Shown: positions 43,612 through 52,389, counted from the first letter of the stretch. The stretch: 64,000 bases of DNA from CAJXVY01 sp031580995 (GCA_031580995.1 JAVLCC010000003.1:60316-124315); one strand, 5' to 3'. The notes: a model not told the origin generated them from the sequence alone. A program made the numbers and translations.

Positions 43612-45372
43612 CTACTCCCATTCGGTTGGAATATTCGCACTCGGCGTGGTCGAGGGCGGGACACGGTAGTGCCTCAGAACCTGAGACATTATGGACTTAA
43701 AAGGTGGCGTAGCGCCAGCTGAGTTGGTTGCACCCTCTGGTTTATAAACCATCACTGAGACCACATATTTGGGATCTTCAGCGGGAGCCATACCAATAAA
43801 ACTGATGGCAAATTCATCTCCGTAGCCAGAGCCATCATCAGCCTGAATCTGCGCAGTTCCAGTTTTACCTGCAACTCTGTATCCGGGGACCTGAGCAGTT
43901 TTACCCACTCCCCCGCGTTCAACAACTTTTTCCATCATGTCCACCGTCACCCTGGCGGTTGATTGATCCAACACTCGAGTGGATTGCTGATTGGGTTGCA
44001 TTGTGCTCTCGCCATCACGTGTGCACGATTCGACTAGAACTGGATCTAAATACACTCCGTCATTCGCTAAAGCCTGATAAGAATATGCCATCTGAATCGG
44101 AGTGACCGCTAGGCCTTGACCAAATAAAGTAGTCAGGTTGGTCATCCCATCCCATTCATCTGCTGGTCTCAAAAGACCTGAGCTTTCACCCTCGAAATTG
44201 ATTGCACTTTGATCACCAAAGCCAAAATCAAGTAGGTAGTCATATCTGATGTTGCGATCAATTTCTCCGGCAAGTTTGGTAATTCCGACATTGCTAGAAA
44301 TTGTCAGAATGCCAGCCGGGGTAAGTTTCCTGGGATCGTGATCGAAACTGTCGTCAATGGTGTCGCCCCAGGGAAGACTCATGCTGTCCTCAGCAATGAT
44401 CTGTGTATATGCGTTTGCATTCTGGGTGTCCACCGCAATTGACGTGGTGATTGCCTTCATAACCGAACCAGGCTCATAGGAGTTTTGGAAAATCTTTGAT
44501 TGCCTGTGCTCCGATGGGATAAGCGATGGGTCATTGGGGTCAACCGATGGTGCTTCCGCGGCCACCAGCAGTCTTCCGGTTTCAACCTCGATTACAACCC
44601 CCACCGCATACTCGGCGTTTTGTGACTGAACTGCATCCGCCAGCACCTGCTGAGTGAAATACTGCAAGTCAGAATCAATTGTTAATTGCAGATCTCCGCC
44701 TTCAACTGGTGGCTTGATGGTCTGCGCGCTTGAAGGAATTTTCATTCCTTGAGCACTTCGCTCGAATGTCTCTTGACCATCAACGCCAGCCAAACAGGTG
44801 TTGTATTGTCTTTCCAATCCAGCAAGCGGATAACCATCGACATCAACAAAGCCCACTAGGTTTCCAGCTACCGCTCCGCTGGGATAAAGCCTGTAAGAAA
44901 TCTCATCCACAAAAATCCATGGGATGTCCAAGGTTTCAACTTGTTGAAAAACTGATGCGTTTACTCTTTTTTTGAGGTTGGCGTAATTACCCTCGCCACT
45001 AAGAGCTTGAAATACCTCGTTTACGTCCATGTCCAAGATCAATGCAAGTTCTTGCGCAATCTCACCCACGGTCAGCTCTATCCGAACACCCTCTACATCT
45101 CGAAAAACAGGTCCCACCATATTCGGGGCTACGTTTATGTCATAGCGGTATATGGTTCTAGCCAACACCTCTCCATTGGCATCGACAATTGAACCACGTT
45201 GGCTTTCAATGGTCCGCTGGACCTCTCTTTTGGCATCACTTATTTCGTTGATGTCATCCGCCAGCACAACCTGAAATTCAACCAGCCTAAAACCAACGAT
45301 TCCCAAGACTGCCGATAGCAGCAAGGCGATTATTCGAAGGCGATTTCTGGGTTGAGCATCGTGTGCACCCAT
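43612..45372 (-). CDS. ftsI: septal transpeptidase FtsI (penicillin-binding protein)
   Basis: Class B penicillin-binding protein of 586 aa that cross-links septal peptidoglycan. A cytoplasmic N-terminus and one membrane helix (about 11-30) precede the dimerisation domain, with RGSIVDANGEVLA near 54-66. The transpeptidase domain has the active-site Ser in SYEPGSVMK near 300, S-S-N near 357 and KTGTAQ near 503. No PASTA repeats are seen, and the C-terminus is a short Pro/Ser tail. It sits between ftsL and murE as in other dcw clusters. Confidence 0.95.
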   Translation of the reverse strand: MGAHDAQPRNRLRIIALLLSAVLGIVGFRLVEFQVVLADDINEISDAKREVQRTIESQRGSIVDANGEVLARTIYRYDINVAPNMVGPVFRDVEGVRIELTVGEIAQELALILDMDVNEVFQALSGEGNYANLKKRVNASVFQQVETLDIPWIFVDEISYRLYPSGAVAGNLVGFVDVDGYPLAGLERQYNTCLAGVDGQETFERSAQGMKIPSSAQTIKPPVEGGDLQLTIDSDLQYFTQQVLADAVQSQNAEYAVGVVIEVETGRLLVAAEAPSVDPNDPSLIPSEHRQSKIFQNSYEPGSVMKAITTSIAVDTQNANAYTQIIAEDSMSLPWGDTIDDSFDHDPRKLTPAGILTISSNVGITKLAGEIDRNIRYDYLLDFGFGDQSAINFEGESSGLLRPADEWDGMTNLTTLFGQGLAVTPIQMAYSYQALANDGVYLDPVLVESCTRDGESTMQPNQQSTRVLDQSTARVTVDMMEKVVERGGVGKTAQVPGYRVAGKTGTAQIQADDGSGYGDEFAISFIGMAPAEDPKYVVSVMVYKPEGATNSAGATPPFKSIMSQVLRHYRVPPSTTPSANIPTEWE

Positions 45373-45393
45373 ATCCGCCCCTTCGACAATTGA

Positions 45394-45906
45394 CTAACGT
45401 GTTGGCGATGCGGGAATCATCGCTGATGACAAAATTACTTCTCCGCCTGCAATTTCAGCAGTTGCCACTCCCACGCTTGGGTTTTGAACCAGTGTGGAAA
45501 GATCCGTGGTGGTGCTCATTGCAGTGTTTGAGATGAGGTTTCCGCTCACTCTCAGTTTCTCCTCGCTGATGGCTGGTTGCGGTTCTCCGTAGACTCGATC
45601 GCTCTCAAGATTCAAAAAAACAGGGTTGGCATTTGAGACCATTCCCAGCTGCTTTGCCGCCTCAGCCAAGTTTTGCTGAGAGGCAAGCGAATCTACCTCT
45701 TCACTAAGTATTTGAACATCTGTGTTTAGCTGCTCCGATTCGTTTTTCAAATCACGAAGTTGATGGGCACCGCCAGCTAATGCATTGGAGAGCATCAGCT
45801 GCAACACCAACACTGCGGCCAGTCCAACAGTTGGAATCAGAATCAGCATTGCCTTTGGTCTTAGCGCCCTAGCCTCGCCCTTGTTCAGAAATGCAAACTT
45901 ACTCAT
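45394..45906 (-). CDS. ftsL: FtsL-like bitopic division protein
   Basis: 170-aa protein in the ftsL position between rsmH and ftsI. It has a basic N-terminus, one membrane helix (about 18-40, AMLILIPTVGLAAVLVLQLML) and a short heptad-like coiled coil (about 45-85) ending in A-A-K-Q-L-G-M-V, which resembles the FtsL/DivIC pattern. The C-terminal half is Ser/Thr/Pro-rich and longer than in typical FtsL. It overlaps the rsmH stop by 4 bp. FtsL sequences diverge strongly, so the call rests mainly on position and topology. Confidence 0.78.
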   Translation of the reverse strand: MSKFAFLNKGEARALRPKAMLILIPTVGLAAVLVLQLMLSNALAGGAHQLRDLKNESEQLNTDVQILSEEVDSLASQQNLAEAAKQLGMVSNANPVFLNLESDRVYGEPQPAISEEKLRVSGNLISNTAMSTTTDLSTLVQNPSVGVATAEIAGGEVILSSAMIPASPTR

Positions 45907-46829
45907 TTCGCCCCCAACTTCTCGGCGGCTCTTAATCTTGCTGAGGCGCTTCGGGGATTAGTTTCTAATTCTTTCTCGGATGCCCGAACAACACCCCGAG
46001 TGAGCATTTTCAATATTGGTTTGTGCTCCTCTAGCTCCACCGGCAGGCCAACCGGAGCAGATGAACTGGATGCCTTTTGCATCGCTTTTTTGACGACAAT
46101 GTCCTCCAGTGAGTGATAGCTGATTACCACCAAACGGCCATCTGGTTTTAGGGCAGCAATCGCTTCGGGAACAAAGTTTTCTAGGATTTCGATTTCATTA
46201 TTAACAGCGATTCTCAGAGCCTGATAGGTGCGTTTGGCAGGATGACCCTTGTGTGGCTTTGGAACGACTGCTGAGATAACGTCATTGAGCTCATGGCTGG
46301 ATGCGAAGTGTTTCCCAGCAATATGTTTGGCAATCAGCCTTGCAAATTTTTCCTCACCATAGGTTTTTATTATGTATGCAAGCTCGCTAACCGTACTTTC
46401 CTCAATTAGTTCAGTTGCAGTTATTCCCTCAGTTGGATCCATTCGCATATCCAGCGGAGCATCCTGTGAGTAGCTAAAACCGCGTTCAGGAAAATCCAAT
46501 TGCATCGAGGAAACACCCAAATCCCCCAAAATGGCATCGACACTGTTTACATTGGCTTCAGCCATAGCCTCAGCTATCTGATCATAAGTTCCTTTGAAAG
46601 GGACGAATCGCTCACCGAATGATGCAAGTCTCTGTTGCGATTTTGAAAGAGCGTCGCTGTCACGGTCGATGCCAATAACTTTGAGCTCTGGGTTTCGCTC
46701 TAGCATCGCTTCGGTGTGACCACCCAAGCCCAAGGTTGCGTCTAAGGCAACTTTTTGTCCAGACTCAATATTCATAAGCTCTAGAGACTCCTCTAGAAGA
46801 ACTGGTTTGTGAAGATTTGTTTGGTTCAT
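45903..46829 (-). CDS. rsmH: 16S rRNA (cytosine-1402-N4)-methyltransferase RsmH
   Basis: SAM-dependent methyltransferase (MraW) acting on C1402 of 16S rRNA. I use ATG 46829, which gives 308 aa starting close to the universal H-K-P-V-L-L-E-E block; the frame extends to a TTG at 46886 without a ribosome-binding site. Motifs: DATLGLGGHTEAML near 29-42, IGIDRDSDAL near 53-62, ILGDLGVSSMQLD near 99-111, RGFSYSQDAPLDMRMD near 115-130 and V-I-S-Y-H-S-L-E-D near 237. It is the second gene after mraZ. Confidence 0.95.
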   Translation of the reverse strand: MNQTNLHKPVLLEESLELMNIESGQKVALDATLGLGGHTEAMLERNPELKVIGIDRDSDALSKSQQRLASFGERFVPFKGTYDQIAEAMAEANVNSVDAILGDLGVSSMQLDFPERGFSYSQDAPLDMRMDPTEGITATELIEESTVSELAYIIKTYGEEKFARLIAKHIAGKHFASSHELNDVISAVVPKPHKGHPAKRTYQALRIAVNNEIEILENFVPEAIAALKPDGRLVVISYHSLEDIVVKKAMQKASSSSAPVGLPVELEEHKPILKMLTRGVVRASEKELETNPRSASARLRAAEKLGAK

Positions 46830-46929
46830 AACATCTCGGTGGTCCTGGCCCGCATCCCGAGCCCTGTCCGATTCGGGTTCTGACAAAGGGGAAGATTGTC
46901 AGCGAATCGGCAAGAGCTTGCAATGCGAG

Positions 46930-47361
46930 CTAGAACAGCCCCGGAATCACCTCCTCCGAAATATCTGAGAAGGATTGCTCGTTATTTTCCAAATACTGGT
47001 TCCATGTCACTGAATCCCAAATCTCGGCTCGGTTACCAACACCGATCATGACCAGCTCTCTGTCTAAACCGGCGTACTCCCGAAGACCTGCGGGGATGGT
47101 CACTCTTCCCTGCTTGTCAGGAATCTCATCACTTGCTCCACTTAGAAATACACGGAGGTAGTCGCGACCACTGGAGCTTGTCATCGGGGCCTGCTTGATC
47201 TTCTCGTGAACTTCTTGAAATTCACCGGCGCTAAAAACATAAAGACAGCGGTCTTGACCGCGGGTAACCACTAATCCAGAGGCGAACTCATCTCGGAAAC
47301 GGGAAGGGAGGATAACTCGACCTTTGTCGTCAAGCTTTGGCGTGTGCGTGCCCAGCAACAT
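46930..47361 (-). CDS. mraZ: transcriptional regulator MraZ
   Basis: AbrB-fold DNA-binding regulator of the dcw cluster, 143 aa with two tandem SpoVT-AbrB repeats. The first carries LDDKGRVILPSRFRDE (about 10-25), the second P-D-K-Q-G-R-V-T-I-P-A-G-L-R-E-Y near residues 80-95, each ending in the D-x-x-G-R motif region that contacts DNA. ATG 47361 follows GGAGG. Three TGGAG boxes at 10-bp spacing lie 20-45 bp upstream, the expected autoregulatory site. Confidence 0.96.
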   Translation of the reverse strand: MLLGTHTPKLDDKGRVILPSRFRDEFASGLVVTRGQDRCLYVFSAGEFQEVHEKIKQAPMTSSSGRDYLRVFLSGASDEIPDKQGRVTIPAGLREYAGLDRELVMIGVGNRAEIWDSVTWNQYLENNEQSFSDISEEVIPGLF

Positions 47362-47382
47362 AGTTGCCTCCTTCCCCTATAT

Positions 47383-47407
47383 CTCCACTTTACTCCACTT
47401 TCCTCCA
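47383..47407 (-). promoter_or_regulatory. MraZ operator: three phased TGGAG boxes
   Basis: On the - strand TGGAG occurs at 47407-47403, 47397-47393 and 47387-47383, an exact 10-bp period, each followed by a 5-nt A-rich spacer (GAAAG, TAAAG, ATATA). MraZ operators known from E. coli (TGGGA N5) and Mollicutes (AAAGTG) have the same phasing. A possible -35 TTGACA lies just upstream at 47418-47413. Confidence 0.75.
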
Positions 47408-47461
47408 AAATATGTCAAATAGCAACATAAAACAAGAAAATTTCTCCAATATTTTGGGCAT

Positions 47462-47488
47462 AAAAAAAGAGGCCCCGAAGGGCCTCTT
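47462..47488 (-). terminator. intrinsic terminator after the DUF3040 gene
   Basis: A 9-bp stem (47467-47475 with 47480-47488) with a TTCG tetraloop on the - strand and a run of seven T. It insulates the DUF3040 gene from the mraZ promoter. Confidence 0.92.
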
Positions 47489-47502
47489 GGTTTCACTTCT
47501 AT

Positions 47503-47844
47503 TTATTCGCCGAAGCGTTTATTCCATCGATCCTCAAAAAAGCTTCCGGATGAACCGCCCTCACCTCCGGGCAAATTGGGAAGCTTTAGGTTGCTACTGA
47601 TCAACACCACACCGATGAACATCACAGCAAATGCGGCGATGCCGAAATATGCAACCTGCAGTGCTACTGCAAAAATCAACATGCCTAGGCCCGCTACCAG
47701 TGAAAGCACACCCAAAATCAATCTTGTAGAGCTTTTTCTCTCAGGGTCTTGCTTCTTGACGCGATTGGCAAAACCCTGGTCGGACTCGTATAAGTCCTTT
47801 TCCAGTTCCTCAAGCAGTCTCTGCTCGTGTTCGCTTAGTCCCAT
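47503..47844 (-). CDS. DUF3040 membrane protein
   Basis: Actinobacterial DUF3040 protein of 113 aa, function unknown. The N-terminus MGLSEHEQRLLEELEKDLY is the family hallmark. Two adjacent membrane segments follow (about 40-60 and 64-84), then a Gly/Ser-rich C-terminus. I use ATG 47844 because GAGGAG lies 6 nt upstream; the open frame reaches 47880. It stands next to mraZ in many actinobacteria but is a separate transcription unit here, with its own terminator and facing the prenyl synthase promoter. Confidence 0.8.
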   Translation of the reverse strand: MGLSEHEQRLLEELEKDLYESDQGFANRVKKQDPERKSSTRLILGVLSLVAGLGMLIFAVALQVAYFGIAAFAVMFIGVVLISSNLKLPNLPGGEGGSSGSFFEDRWNKRFGE

Positions 47845-47888
47845 AAAATTCTCCTCATGCTCTGTAATTGTAAACAGCAAAGGATGGC

Positions 47889-47894
47889 TAGGCT
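47889..47894 (+). promoter_or_regulatory. -10 box for leaderless polyprenyl synthase transcript
   Basis: TAGGCT ends 6 nt before GTG 47901, the same hexamer and spacing as at 3235 and 9661. No Shine-Dalgarno is present. Confidence 0.55.
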
Positions 47895-47900
47895 ATCCCT

Positions 47901-49007
47901 GTGAGTGAAAGAAATTCTCTTCTCGAGCTAATTCAGCAGGAAATTGACAGTTTTTGTGATGAAAAACGTCAGCAACTTTCTGAAATATCCGAAGACCTGA
48001 CCCCAATAATCGACTACACCCAAGAGCTACTGCAGGGTGGGAAAAGATTCAGAGCGTTGTTTGCCTATTGGGCTTGGGCGGCCTCAGTTCCATCGGATAG
48101 TAAATCAGCGGAGTTGATTGATCAGGCGGATGGAATCGTCGGTATTGCAAGTGCATTGGAGGTTTTTCACGCAGCAGCACTGGTTCACGATGATTTGATG
48201 GACCAATCAGATACCCGAAGAGGGAAACCTGCAATTCATAAGCGCTTTGAAAATATGCATACTGAAAAAGGTTTTCTTGGTGAAGCAGAGAGATTTGGAC
48301 AATCTGGATCTGTGTTGGTCGGGGATTTGATGCTCAACTGGTCAAGCGAGGTTTTTGGTTCAGCTGTGACAAGTGCACCAACAGCTGAGATTGAGTCATC
48401 TTGCAGAAACGAATTCTCAAAAATGAGGTTCGAAGTCATGGCGGGCCAGTACCTGGATGTTTTGGAAGAGAATGCCGCTCCACTTCGCTCTTTGGCAGAT
48501 GCGGTCACCATGGCAGAGAAAGTAATGCTTTATAAAACGGCAAAGTATTCCTTAGAGGCACCACTTCTAATTGGAGCAAGCTTTGCAGGTGCAGATGAGC
48601 AGACCCTAAGAGGTTTATCGAATTTTGGAATACCCCTAGGTCTGGCTTTTCAGATAAGGGATGACATCCTGGGCGTATTTGGTGACCCAGAGGTCACCGG
48701 AAAGCCTGCGGGAGATGATTTACGTGAGGGCAAGAGAACAGTTTTGGTTGCACTCACCCTTCAAAACAGCTCATCTTCGATTGCCAAAATTTTCAATGAT
48801 TTGCTGAGTGAACGAGACCTAGAGGGTGAGCAAATTGAATTTATGCAGCAAACCATTCGAGATTCAGGGGCTTTGGAGAAAACCGAGCGGATGATGCAGG
48901 AATACGGTGATCGAGCATTGGATGTTTTGGAAAGCCTCGAATTAGAGCCGGTGGCAAAGAAAAAACTTCGCGAATTAGCCGAGCGAGTTATTAGTCGCTC
49001 GAACTAA
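47901..49007 (+). CDS. polyprenyl diphosphate synthase
   Basis: Trans-isoprenyl diphosphate synthase of 368 aa that condenses isopentenyl diphosphate onto an allylic primer. The first aspartate-rich motif is DDLMDQSDTRRGKPA near 95-109 and the second is R-D-D-I-L-G-V-F-G-D near 250-259; GGKRFRALF near 47-55 binds diphosphate. Chain length cannot be read securely; products used for menaquinone, carotenoids or other prenyl lipids are all possible. Its stop overlaps that of the next gene by 4 bp (CTAA). The start is a leaderless-type GTG. Confidence 0.9.
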   Translation: MSERNSLLELIQQEIDSFCDEKRQQLSEISEDLTPIIDYTQELLQGGKRFRALFAYWAWAASVPSDSKSAELIDQADGIVGIASALEVFHAAALVHDDLMDQSDTRRGKPAIHKRFENMHTEKGFLGEAERFGQSGSVLVGDLMLNWSSEVFGSAVTSAPTAEIESSCRNEFSKMRFEVMAGQYLDVLEENAAPLRSLADAVTMAEKVMLYKTAKYSLEAPLLIGASFAGADEQTLRGLSNFGIPLGLAFQIRDDILGVFGDPEVTGKPAGDDLREGKRTVLVALTLQNSSSSIAKIFNDLLSERDLEGEQIEFMQQTIRDSGALEKTERMMQEYGDRALDVLESLELEPVAKKKLRELAERVISRSN

Positions 49008-49345
49008 ATTGCTAGTGCCTGAGCCAGTCTTCGGACAGCACTTTTTCTGCCCCTGACTAAAGACTGGATTGGGCTTTCATCCAATTCTTCCTGGAATTCA
49101 AACAGCCATTCGGCTGCCTGTTCGGAATTGAACCCAGCGTCTTCTAAAACAATCAAGGTCCCCCGAATGCTTGCTAAAGGTTCACCGTCGATGATTATCT
49201 CTGAGGGTATTTTCGGTTCTTTGTCGATGCGAACACTGAAAAGAAACTTATCCTCGACCAGCCGCGCGACTTTGCCTTTGGAAACACCCAACAGCTGGGC
49301 AACCTCGTCGTAACTCAGCCAATTCTCTACAGATTCAAATCCCAC
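49004..49345 (-). CDS. Rv2175c-like DNA-binding protein
   Basis: 113-aa protein matching mycobacterial Rv2175c, a winged-helix DNA-binding protein that is a Ser/Thr kinase substrate. The N-terminal part (about 8-35) is an excisionase-like helix-turn-helix, W-L-S-Y-D-E-V-A-Q-L-L-G-V-S-K-G-K-V. The C-terminal half holds E-Q-A-A-E-W-L-F and the tail A-V-R-R-L-A-Q-A-L, which are family features. GTG 49345 is the start. Position between the prenyl synthase and class II DAHP synthase matches the mycobacterial order (Rv2173-Rv2175c-Rv2178c). Its regulon is unknown. Confidence 0.8.
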   Translation of the reverse strand: MGFESVENWLSYDEVAQLLGVSKGKVARLVEDKFLFSVRIDKEPKIPSEIIIDGEPLASIRGTLIVLEDAGFNSEQAAEWLFEFQEELDESPIQSLVRGRKSAVRRLAQALAI

Positions 49346-49370
49346 ATCAATAGCATGCCACAGCTTTTGA

Positions 49371-50711
49371 CTACCTTTTGAAATTAACTAATTCCTCGGC
49401 AACTAAAAAGGCCATTTCCAAGCTTTGCTTGTGATTCAATCTGGGATCCACGACTGTCTCATAGCGCTGTTCCAAATCAGTCTCATCAATGTCATCACTT
49501 CCACCCAAGCACTCTGTGACGTCGTCCCCGGTTAGTTCGACATGTAATCCTCCAGGGTGAACACCGAGTGCTCGACAGACCTCGAAAAAGCCCTTCACCT
49601 CTTCCATCACATCTTCAAATCTGCGCGATTTATAGCCGTTTGCGGTTGTGATTCCATTTCCATGCATTGGGTCTGTTATCCAAAGTGGCAACGCATCGAC
49701 TTCGTTGGTGGCCTCCATGAGCCTTGGGAGCTCGTCCCTAATCTTGGCTGCCCCCATGCGGGAAATGAAGGTAAGTTTTCCAGGCTCTCTGTTGGGGTCC
49801 AGCTTGTCTATCAGCTGCAACACTTCGTCTCTGGTTGCAGTCGGGCCAATCTTCACACCAATTGGGTTTTCAACTTTCGATAAAAATTCCACGTGAGCAC
49901 CATCGAGTTGTCTGGTTCGCTCACCTATCCAGATAAAGTGACCACTTGTGACATAGGACTTTCCTGTTCGAGAATCTGTCCTGGTCAACGGGCGTTCGTA
50001 ATCAAATAACAAACCCTCGTGCCCTACAAAGAAATCTGTTGTCCTAAGCTCTGCACTGTCAACTCCGCAAGCTTCCATGAACTTCATAGCTCTGTCGATG
50101 TCTGATGCGATGCTCTCATAAGCTGCATTCGCGGGGTTATCCATGAACCCCTTATTCCATTCGTGAACTGCTCTCAAATCGGCAAATCCACCACTGTTGA
50201 ATGCCCTGATTAGGTTCAGTGTTGAAGCTGAGGTGTTATAAGCCTTTAGCAATCGCTCAGGGTTTGGAATTCTTGACTCTTCGGTGAAATCAAACCCGTT
50301 TACCGCATCGCCTCGATAGGCGGGCAGGGTGACCAACTCTCTAGTCTCGTTGTCATTGCTCCTGGGTTTTGCAAACTGCCCAGCCATGCGACCCATTTTG
50401 ATAACTGGTAGTGAAGATCCATACATCAACACAACCGCCATCTGCAGAACTGTTTTGACTCGGTTTCTAATGCGATCGGCAGTTGCATCCACAAACGTCT
50501 CAGCGCAATCACCGCCCTGCAACAAAAAAGCACGGCCCGCTGCGGCTTCAGCAATTTTCGATTTGAAATTATCCACCTCACCTGCGAAAACCAAAGGTGG
50601 CATGGATGTGAGGGTTTGCTTCACCCGATCAAGGTGCTCTTGATCAGGCCAAGTTGGTTGCTGCTTGGCTTCTAACTTCTGGAAACTATCCAGGTCTTTG
50701 ACATCACTCAC
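49371..50711 (-). CDS. aroG: class II DAHP synthase
   Basis: 3-deoxy-7-phosphoheptulonate synthase, the first step of the shikimate pathway, joining phosphoenolpyruvate and erythrose 4-phosphate. The 446 aa are typical of the class II (plant-like) enzyme. Motifs: LQGGDCAETF near 70-79 with the metal Cys, K-M-G-R-M-A-G-Q-F-A-K-P-R near 103-115, GHEGLLFDYE near 230, I-W-I-G-E-R-T-R near 259, WITDPMHGNG near 342-351 and HVELTGDDVTEC near 381-392. GTG 50711 follows GGAG. The gene lies alone, apart from other aro genes. Confidence 0.95.
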   Translation of the reverse strand: MSDVKDLDSFQKLEAKQQPTWPDQEHLDRVKQTLTSMPPLVFAGEVDNFKSKIAEAAAGRAFLLQGGDCAETFVDATADRIRNRVKTVLQMAVVLMYGSSLPVIKMGRMAGQFAKPRSNDNETRELVTLPAYRGDAVNGFDFTEESRIPNPERLLKAYNTSASTLNLIRAFNSGGFADLRAVHEWNKGFMDNPANAAYESIASDIDRAMKFMEACGVDSAELRTTDFFVGHEGLLFDYERPLTRTDSRTGKSYVTSGHFIWIGERTRQLDGAHVEFLSKVENPIGVKIGPTATRDEVLQLIDKLDPNREPGKLTFISRMGAAKIRDELPRLMEATNEVDALPLWITDPMHGNGITTANGYKSRRFEDVMEEVKGFFEVCRALGVHPGGLHVELTGDDVTECLGGSDDIDETDLEQRYETVVDPRLNHKQSLEMAFLVAEELVNFKR

Positions 50712-50719
50712 TTCTACTC

Positions 50720-51400
50720 CTACCTACTCCCCTGGCTTCGTTTGCTGGTGGCATAGACATCCTCATAGCGCTGGCCACCCAAATACTTCATCTCATAAAC
50801 AATTTTGTCGGTCATCGACCTAAGAACCGCTCGCTCGCCTTCCATGCCAGCGAAGCGATTGAAATCCAAAGCTTCCCCGTAGACTACCCCGACTCTTCTA
50901 ACTCTGGGAGTGGTCTGACCAATGCGCTGAACTTTTTGAGTGTCAATCATGGCAACCGGAACCACTGGCACCTGCGCCTCTAACACCATGCGGGCGATAC
51001 CGGTTCGGCCTCTATATAGGGTTCCATCTGGAGAACGGGTTCCTTCCGGGTAAATTCCAAGCAATAGGTCTTTGGCCAAAATTGATAGGCCGGTATTCAG
51101 GCTTGCCTCACTGGCTTTGCCACCACTTCTATCAATTGGAATTTGACCGGTTGCTTTGAAAAACCATTTGGTGAAAAATCCCTTTAGTCCCTTGCCTGTG
51201 AAGTAATCACTTTTTGCCAAAAAAGTAACCGGTCTGGAGCATTTCAGAGGCAGAAAGATACTGTCTGAAAATGACAAGTGGTTACTCGCCAGAATTGCGC
51301 CACCTGATTTGGGTACGTTTTCAGAACCAGTTGACCAGGGTCTAAACAAAACATGCAGGATTGGACCGATTATGAAAGTCTTCAAAAACAGGTAGGTCAT
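50720..51400 (-). CDS. 1-acyl-sn-glycerol-3-phosphate acyltransferase (PlsC family)
   Basis: Membrane-bound acyltransferase of 226 aa making phosphatidic acid or a related lipid. The catalytic NHLSFSD (H-x4-D) is near 41-47, with the substrate motifs KSDYF near 62-66, P-I-D-R near 93 and the acyl-acceptor signature YPEGTRSPDG near 118-127. The third region VPVVPVAM is near 146. A hydrophobic N-terminus (about 1-20) supports membrane attachment. It lies 5 bp from the ROK gene upstream and 9 bp from the DAHP synthase gene downstream, so the three are probably one transcript. Confidence 0.88.
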   Translation of the reverse strand: MTYLFLKTFIIGPILHVLFRPWSTGSENVPKSGGAILASNHLSFSDSIFLPLKCSRPVTFLAKSDYFTGKGLKGFFTKWFFKATGQIPIDRSGGKASEASLNTGLSILAKDLLLGIYPEGTRSPDGTLYRGRTGIARMVLEAQVPVVPVAMIDTQKVQRIGQTTPRVRRVGVVYGEALDFNRFAGMEGERAVLRSMTDKIVYEMKYLGGQRYEDVYATSKRSQGSR

Positions 51401-51404
51401 CGTT

Positions 51405-52364
51405 CTAGGACTCCGCCCTTGCTAAATCTGCCGCACCAATAATGCCCGCATCGTTACCAAGTTTAGCTGCGATTACATCCAGTTCGGGTCGGTAACCCTT
51501 GGCGGGCAGATTGTTGAGATAACTGAAGTAAATCGGCTCCGTGAGCTTCTCCCCGGCAATGCTGACACCTCCGCCAATTACACAAACCTCCGGATCCAAA
51601 ACAGCAACGATGCTGGCAAGCCCCTGCCCTAAATAATCTCCAAGTTCTCGCAAGAGACTCAAAGCTCCGACATCGCCCTCCGTGATTGCTTGGGAAACTT
51701 CCGCTCCAGTGAGAATTCCATTCTCACTCGCCAGTTCCCTGAGGCGACGGCCAGCTGGTCCGTCACTGGTGGCTAATTTCCTGGCTGCCTTCAAAAAAGC
51801 TGTTCCCGAACCATATTGCTCCAAGCAACCCCGCTGCCCGCAACCACATTGCCTTCCACCATTGATAAGCCTTAGGTGTCCAAGTTCGCCACCTATTCCA
51901 AAGCCACCATGGATTAGCCTGCCATCATCAATGATTGCTCCCCCAACACCGGTTCCAATGGTCAACATGACCATTGATTTGGCATGCTTTGCACTTCCGA
52001 ATCTAAATTCAGCCCAGGCTGCGGCATTGGCATCGTTTTCTAAAGAGACTGGGAAATTGACCTGTTCTTGAACTCTGGTTTTCAATGGCTCGTGACGCCA
52101 CTGAAGGTTGGGGCTATAAAGAATCTCGTTGCGCTTTGAATCAATAAACCCAGCCGCAGCAATCCCCACGGCATCAATTTCATTTCCCTTTGCGAGCCGG
52201 TTTACTAGCTCCACGACAGTGCTCGTCATCAATGCAGGATCGCTTGCCGGTGATGGAACTTTTATAACCTGAGAGACTTCCCCATCGGGTGAGACAAGGC
52301 CAGCGGCAATTTTAGTGCCACCGATATCAATACCGATTGAGTGCAAGCTATCTCCAGATTCCAA
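51405..52364 (-). CDS. ROK-family sugar kinase (glucokinase-like)
   Basis: ROK-family kinase of 319 aa, most like actinobacterial glucokinase. The ATP-binding DIGGTKIAAGLV is at about 13-24. The sugar-binding E-N-D-A-N-A-A-A-W-A-E and GTGVGGAIIDDGRL segments follow, then the zinc motif CGCGQRGCLEQYGSG near 173-187. No N-terminal HTH is present, so it is a kinase rather than a ROK repressor. The TTG start has a TAAACT -10 6 nt upstream. Glucose is the likely substrate, but other hexoses are possible. Confidence 0.85.
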   Translation of the reverse strand: MESGDSLHSIGIDIGGTKIAAGLVSPDGEVSQVIKVPSPASDPALMTSTVVELVNRLAKGNEIDAVGIAAAGFIDSKRNEILYSPNLQWRHEPLKTRVQEQVNFPVSLENDANAAAWAEFRFGSAKHAKSMVMLTIGTGVGGAIIDDGRLIHGGFGIGGELGHLRLINGGRQCGCGQRGCLEQYGSGTAFLKAARKLATSDGPAGRRLRELASENGILTGAEVSQAITEGDVGALSLLRELGDYLGQGLASIVAVLDPEVCVIGGGVSIAGEKLTEPIYFSYLNNLPAKGYRPELDVIAAKLGNDAGIIGAADLARAES

Positions 52365-52370
52365 GCCAAT

Positions 52371-52376
52371 AGTTTA
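52371..52376 (-). promoter_or_regulatory. -10 box for leaderless ROK kinase transcript
   Basis: TAAACT on the - strand ends 6 nt before TTG 52364. Leaderless TTG starts are less common than ATG or GTG, so this one needs experimental support. Confidence 0.4.
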
Positions 52377-52389
52377 GCTATTCGTGACG

